From: Streblospio benedicti | Taxonomy: Eukaryota; Annelida; Polychaeta; Spionida; Spionidae | DNA: 64,000 bases | Assembly (NCBI GenBank): GCA_019095985.1 | Contig: CM032661.1 | Location: forward strand, 36,490,018-36,554,017 | Reading direction: 5' to 3' | Shown here: in pieces, positions 59,427 through 64,000 of the stretch | Layout: each line of letters begins with the position of its first letter | How positions within the stretch are numbered: position 1 is the first letter of the stretch | Program-made: the position numbers and the translations under genes | Notes under the pieces: model-generated | Told to the model about the DNA's origin: nothing | The model's input: the letters and a program-made list of their open reading frames with translations, nothing else | The model's database searches: none

Positions 59427-59584
59427 TACTTTTTTGGGATAGGTGCGTGTAACTTCAAATCTGGTGTATGGATGATCAATAATGTAAAACAGGATTCTAT
59501 CAAATGTATTTGGAGTAGTCCAAACGAGATGTACACTGAACTGAACCAGACATTGACAAAAGTTTCTTTTGAAGTGTGTAACGT

Positions 59585-59606
59585 AATAAAATCTAATCAA
59601 AATAAA
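59585..59606 (+). terminator. Poly(A) signals of the TECR-like gene
   Basis: Two AATAAA motifs, at 59,585-59,590 and 59,601-59,606, about 160-180 bp after the stop codon. Position and duplication make this a convincing 3' end. Confidence 0.6.
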
Positions 59607-59654
59607 ATGTAGACAAAACTTTAAAAAGTTATCACATTTTATGGACTTGATTAT

Positions 59655-59660
59655 TTTATT
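59655..59660 (-). terminator. Candidate poly(A) signal of the dipeptidase gene
   Basis: TTTATT on the plus strand is AATAAA on the minus strand, 200 bp past the dipeptidase stop. It lies only about 50 bp from the TECR-like poly(A) signals, so the two convergent transcripts end within about 100 bp of each other or overlap. Confidence 0.45.
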
Positions 59661-59858
59661 TTCTTATTGCTTCATTTCAACTAAAAATCACGTGGGTGTG
59701 TGTATTAGTGTGTCATGAATGTAATTTCACAAGAAAACAACACTTGACATATCAGTTTATCTTATTTTCTCGCAAAATTAATGATAAATGACAAAATGTA
59801 TCATACATAATAGAATATGGATGTAACTATAATTGACCAGTATTTAGTCCCTATTGGT

Positions 59859-59951
59859 CTATCTGGTGGTGGTGCATGACGTGTTCTTCAGCTCGTTTTT
59901 AGGGATCAGATCGTCTATGGGCATCATTTCCGTCTGCATCTCACGTGCCAC
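59859..59951 (-). CDS. Membrane dipeptidase, last coding exon
   Basis: Minus-strand exon after a TTCTTGCAG acceptor, in phase 0 with the preceding exon, encoding about 30 residues beginning VAREMQTEMMPIDDLIP and ending NTSCTTTR before a TAG stop (59,859-59,861). The PIDDL and final Cys positions correspond to the C-terminal part of vertebrate DPEP1, where a Cys near the end forms the inter-subunit disulphide. The protein then stops after four residues: the hydrophobic tail needed for GPI anchoring of vertebrate DPEP proteins is not encoded here. Either this is a secreted form or another 3' exon is used. NTS is a glycosylation sequon. Confidence 0.75.
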   Translation of the reverse strand: MAREMQTEMMPIDDLIPKNELKNTSCTTTR

Positions 59952-60376
59952 CTGCAAGAAACAGAGACCAATCAAAGTGACTGAAACAGATGAGCTTTAA
60001 GATTAGTGTAGGGGCGCTTGACGGCTGGCAACCGCCGGTTATGAATAACTTGCACGGACTTCTAACGGCAATGTCACTGTGCGAAAGCGACTACGTATAA
60101 CGACTACGGTAACTCTGCCAAAATGGTGTTGTCAACAGTGCCCGATTCAGATTAGAAACACGCCTATTCTGCTTATTCATGTTCGCTTTCATGATAATAG
60201 ATGACACATGTGTAGATTTTATTTTATTTACTCCAGGGAGCATGTAGTTTAAGTGTGTAACAACATTATGATGATATATTTTGCACGAAAACAGTCACGT
60301 AAGTGACTACCGTAACTCAGTTTCTGTGACTGCCGTGACCAAGCCGTAAAAGTCGACGATGATAACAATGTATCTA

Positions 60377-60528
60377 ATTTAAAGAATTTATTAGATACCA
60401 ATAGAAACCAATGTTAATACCATTTTGGCGAGACTTTTGTTGTTTTCGCAACAACTTCTTCGGGCCTAAAGTCTCGCCAAAATGGTATTAACATTAGTTT
60501 CTATTTGTATCCAATAAATTCTTTAAAT
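60377..60528. repeat. Near-perfect intronic fold-back
   Basis: Arms at 60,377-60,435 and 60,470-60,528, 59 bp each, are inverted with three differences. ATACCATTTTGGCGAGACT ends the left arm. The 34-base spacer itself contains a small stem (GTTG...CAAC). Located inside the last intron of the dipeptidase gene, it would form a long hairpin in the pre-mRNA. It resembles a fold-back MITE; target duplication is not clear. Confidence 0.9.
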
Positions 60529-60887
60529 CATGAATAAAGAAACCCAGGATGAATCAAACACTCATTCAGTTAATGTATCTAATAACATTGCCATAACTAC
60601 CTATACATATAGGTCGTACGCGTATTGAATATTCTTAGATGATGGAGTGATGTATTGGGCACAGAGTAGACCTGTAGACTTTCAACAGATCGTATATCCT
60701 TTATTTTTATAAAAAAAATCTCACTGCACAACTCATTCTAAAGAAGCAAGTAAGAATATAACAGCTTATAGCTTTAATAGACGCTGACCGCAGATCACCA
60801 CATTACAATGCATCTTTTTGCATCCAAGAGTATGAGGCCTATGTGATAAGTCATGTCAATGTATACAACAGGACCACAGAACAATCT

Positions 60888-61022
60888 GAAACTAAGACCA
60901 CCTCCGTAATAAGACCACCTGTCACAAACATTCATACAGAGAGACCACCATGAACCTCCATAAAAAGACAACCTCTACTGATGCTAGTCCGTCGTTTGGC
61001 TTAAGAGAGGTTCTGCGAACAT
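60888..61022 (+). mobile_element. Family A MITE in dipeptidase intron
   Basis: AAACTAAGACCACCTCCGTA and AATAAGACCACCTGTC, then AGAGAGACCACC and GAACCTCCAT, are tandem family motifs, and AAGAGAGGTTCTGCGAACA is a worn right TIR. About 135 bp. It ends some 50 bp from the splice donor of the upstream dipeptidase exon. Confidence 0.65.
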
Positions 61023-61071
61023 TGTACTAGCCTATGAAAGTACAGTACTTTTTACGGTAACTGTTAAGTAC

Positions 61072-61207
61072 CTGCTCGGCGGCCTTGAGAACCCGGATCA
61101 CGTTGAGTCCGGCCAGCTTCTTGAGGTCGTCATCAGACCAGCCTCGGTCAATGAGCTCCGCGAACAGGTCCGGGTAGGTGGACACGTCCTCTAGACCCAC
61201 AGGCAGC
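61072..61207 (-). CDS. Membrane dipeptidase, penultimate coding exon
   Basis: A 136 bp exon between acceptor CGCCCAG and donor CAG|GTACTT, encoding LPVGLEDVSTYPDLFAEL followed by IDRGWSDDDLKKLAGLNVIR and VLKAAEQ. This matches the M19 dipeptidase block (DPEP1: V-P-E-GLEDVSKYPDL-I-AEL ... N-LLRV-x-x-AxEQ) almost residue for residue. The first base completes a Thr codon begun in the upstream exon. Family assignment is firm; which DPEP paralogue is not decided. Confidence 0.92.
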
Positions 61208-61698
61208 CTGGGCGATGGAGAATGATCAAGAGCATGTGCTATCAAATGTTCAGTAGTTTATAATTGATATCAGTTTTAAGGCAAGTTGCAATAAAATGTG
61301 TCCAAATCATTCGAACATGATTTCCAGCATCATCAGTCTTCAGGAATCGCACTATCATTGCACTTGTTTATAATTAATTCATGTACATGGTATGTCACAA
61401 ATGCATAAAATTTCCTGTACGGCCATCGGCCCTTTCGGAAATAAAGATTGAAGATTGAAGATCGCAATAATCTTGACAGATTGGGTTGTGCATAGTGTTA
61501 AACATTATATAGATACTTTGAATAATTTGTGAGTTGAGTAAGAAGTCTGAAATATAAGAGGATGGCATTTTAGATGCAATAGCATCCTGTCTTCACGACC
61601 AACACCGCTTAATCATATGTGTAAATATGATTTGCAAATGCATTTCAAAATTTTATAAGCTGATGTTTAAATTCGGCATGCACACGTTGTGTACTCAC

Positions 61699-61774
61699 GT
61701 GGGGACGCCGTCGTAGTCGCCGCCGATGCCCACGTGGTCGTGACCCGCCACGGCGGCGATGTGGTCGATATGAT
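61699..61774 (-). CDS. Membrane dipeptidase exon with active-site motif
   Basis: A 76 bp exon between acceptor TGCTTGCAG and donor AC|GTGAGT encoding [18 protein letters not shown] then DYDGVPT. It corresponds to DHLDHI-x-x-VAG and VG-F-GGDFDGVP of DPEP1. The first His-rich segment contains a zinc-ligand His of the family, and the GGDYDG Asp is the conserved substrate-contacting residue, so the visible part of the active site is intact. Membrane dipeptidases hydrolyse dipeptides, including cystinyl-bis-glycine and leukotriene D4, outside the cell. The earlier exons, with the remaining metal ligands, were not found up to the right edge. Confidence 0.92.
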
Positions 61775-64000
61775 CTGCAAGCACATCACTCAGCTCAGGA
61801 AGTGGAATGTGGAAAAACACTTTAGAATGTGTGGGAAGTGGGAAAAAGGCTTATCAATAGGGATATGGGAAATAAGACCAAAAAATTAGGGATGTGTGAC
61901 TTTTTGACCACTTATAGCACCCCACAACCTGTAGATATCGGGGGTTTTAAATATGGGAACAGCCATTTTAGACTTTGCTTCTTGTTTTATTGCATATTAC
62001 AATTTAATAAATAGATGTGAAAATACGAAGAATTTATTTGTATCACAAGTACTAGTGACTTTTTCACCCATTGTCAAAGCAACTTGATTTTGAAATATTA
62101 ACATACAACTGTTATATTTTCACCTTTGCTTGATGTGTTTAAATATACTGTATTTGTCACATGAGCTATTAGAAGGTACATCAAAATAAGATATACAATC
62201 TCATGAAAAATCACGGGTATGGTCTTTTACCTCTTGTTATATTGGGAGGGGCTGTAACCATGGAGAGTCTCTACCACCCACCCCGTTCTTGCCTATACCC
62301 AAGGGGCGGATGCAAGGTGTGTGCAGCTTTGGACGAACCAAACTTAAGACTTTTATGACACTTTCAGAAGCAAACAAAAGAGAGAGACTATTTCCCACTA
62401 TACTAGATTCTTCCACAAATGCACTGCTGCGAATGACTTGCTACTTAACAATTATTACCAAATGCTTTTGCCCTTTTCGTCAATAAACATGACAGCATGA
62501 ATGCTGTCGCACAAAATTTGAAGTTACTGATATAAAATCATATACGATAATCCAATTAAAGAAATTAACACATTTTTAAAACTTTGACATTTTAATAGCA
62601 ATTATTTTCCTCAAAACTAAAATCAAACTATTCTTGAACTTTTCAGGAGCTACAGACACCCTGGTACACAACGTGTTTTATATATTTTACGCTTGTGTCA
62701 TAAACTACAACAAACGCCAGTGTTTTGTACGTTTTGACTTTATTGCAAAAATAATAATACCATAACGTTCTCATGCGACCACCACACTGTAACCGGAAGG
62801 TATCAGAACGTCCCATGCAGTGGCTAATCTAGTGTTTGTCCTCTCACTGGCAGATCCAGGGGGTTGCCCCTTAGCCCCCTATTACACAACATATTATAGG
62901 TGATGTGGTTTGAGGTGTCTCCGCAAGAGTGAAACCCATAAACGCTGCATTTTGCGTCCCCTTTTGGAGAAAGTCTGCACATGCCAGTAATGTACCAAAT
63001 CCTTATCAAAATATTATCATTAAATTCTATCTACTGACGATGACCATATACATTTATAACCAGAGTTATCGCGATGACAGGTACATTATGTAAAGGAACT
63101 ACTGTAAGGCAATAATATTTTTCGGCTATTCAATCACGGCTGTAAATTACTATAGTTGCCATAAACGTTTCATTACTTTGCACTCTCTTGTTTATTATAC
63201 CACCATGATACTAAGTATTGGTTGATTAAAATCTTTATATATGATTTAGCATTAAAATTTAACGATTACAATTTTTGTTCAGTATGTTCCGCCCTCCATG
63301 GAAGAGGTCTTCTTCAAACACTGATGCCCTGTTGTTTTTATGGTAGCACAGTTTTGCCTATTGTATTTTTTGTTACTGTAAAGCTGAACATGGTATTATC
63401 ACGTGCTACAACACCATCAAGTCTACTCTCCCTTCTTCGTGCTCGGCATTGCCAGTGGTGAATCGGGTAGGCCATTTAAAATTGAAATGAAGGAACCCTA
63501 GAAGAATGCCGACTGCCATAGAACACATTTCATGTATATACTGTTCACTCCATCAGTCCGAAGGACTTTACTATTTTGTCACGGGGAAAACTTGAACTGT
63601 GTTGTAAATATTTGAAAAGTCGATAGAGATCCGCTAATCTAGCGAAGATTTTATTTGGCCGAATGAAGTTGATCAAAGAACGTCTTGCCAACATGTAGTC
63701 AACACTGTCCAATAGGTATCTTAAAATATTCTTCTCATAACACTGACTAATGGAACATAGGATGAATAGAGAATACAATACGTTTTTGAGCAGTAGGCAA
63801 ATTATACTGTACATGTGCCCGGGGCATGTTAAAATTACACTGGGCAGGTAAAATTTCAGGTCAGGCTGCTGCAAAACGCTGCTGAGATTTCAGGAATTTG
63901 TCTGCATTGCATCCCTTAAAATACACTAAAAGTTTCGTCTAAAACTATTAACATGTAGTCATTAAAAACCAATAATGCGGTGTTATAACAGCTCACTTCT
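61775..64000. other. Probable dipeptidase intron to window edge
   Basis: No further M19 exon could be recognised on the minus strand; the next upstream exon must end so that its last base plus AT makes a codon (Asp or Asn expected). The DNA is A+T-rich. A family B MITE lies at 62,845-62,989. A 109-codon minus frame (63,545-63,874) has no recognisable domain and is not annotated. Confidence 0.5.
62845..62989. mobile_element. Family B MITE in probable dipeptidase intron
   Basis: The left end CACTGGCAGATCCAGGGGG is the best match to the family's apparent consensus. The right end TCTGCACATGCCAGTA is a diverged inverse. GCGTCCCCTTTTGGA inside the right end parallels the C-rich shoulder of other copies. 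About 145 bp, the same length as the 7133 copy. Confidence 0.65.

Larger units (their letters stand above)
59952..61071 (-). other. Dipeptidase intron with two repeat insertions
   Basis: A 1,120 bp intron with donor CAG|GTACTT and acceptor TTGCAG. It contains the fold-back at 60,377-60,528 and a family A MITE at 60,888-61,022; the rest is A+T-rich. Confidence 0.7.

Noticed and set aside
63545-63874. 109-codon minus-strand frame upstream of the dipeptidase exons
   Set aside because: Right strand and neighbourhood for a dipeptidase exon, but the translation has none of the M19 motifs and looks like chance sequence.

Overview
The window looks like nuclear DNA of an animal, probably a marine invertebrate; the phylum cannot be fixed from the sequence. 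Evidence: GT-AG introns with animal-like splice sites, AATAAA poly(A) signals, three recognisable animal-type protein genes, many short terminal-inverted-repeat (TIR) DNA elements, and a long A+T-rich gene-poor stretch. No bacterial gene organisation, rRNA, convincing tRNA, CRISPR array, LTR or reverse transcriptase was seen.

Layout. About 1-55,000 is a gene desert: I find no coding exon I can defend, and the short open frames there look like chance. It is not featureless. Repeatedly a 150-350 bp patch richer in CpG and in transcription-factor-like motifs stands out of the A+T-rich background (near 6.9, 9.0, 10.1, 12.3, 14.5, 16.1, 21.9, 27.5, 29.0, 30.3, 31.8, 36.95, 38.4, 39.0, 39.9, 49.9 and 51.4 kb). 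This resembles the regulatory landscape of a developmental gene lying outside the window, but that is inference.

Mobile DNA. Two families of short non-autonomous elements are scattered through the window. Family A (about 12 whole or partial copies) has TIRs like CAGTAGAACCTC, TA at the ends, and an interior built from repeats of an AAGACCACCTCTAT-like motif; it looks like a pogo/Tigger-type MITE. Family B (about 6 copies) has ends like CACTGGCAGATCCAGG and looks hAT-like. There are also three near-perfect fold-back elements (11.4, 34.0 and 60.45 kb), several tandem duplications and minisatellites, and a 22-G run.

Genes are all in the last 9 kb. A single-exon LicD/fukutin-like transferase (55,047-56,078, +) is followed by a single-exon, GC-rich enoyl-CoA reductase-like gene (58,368-59,426, +). 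Converging on it from the right are the last three coding exons of a membrane-dipeptidase (peptidase M19) gene (59,859-61,774, -), whose 5' part lies beyond the right edge or was not found. The LicD-like protein points to glycan phosphotransfer in the Golgi, the reductase to very-long-chain fatty-acid elongation in the ER, and the dipeptidase to extracellular dipeptide hydrolysis. Nothing in the sequence says the three act together.
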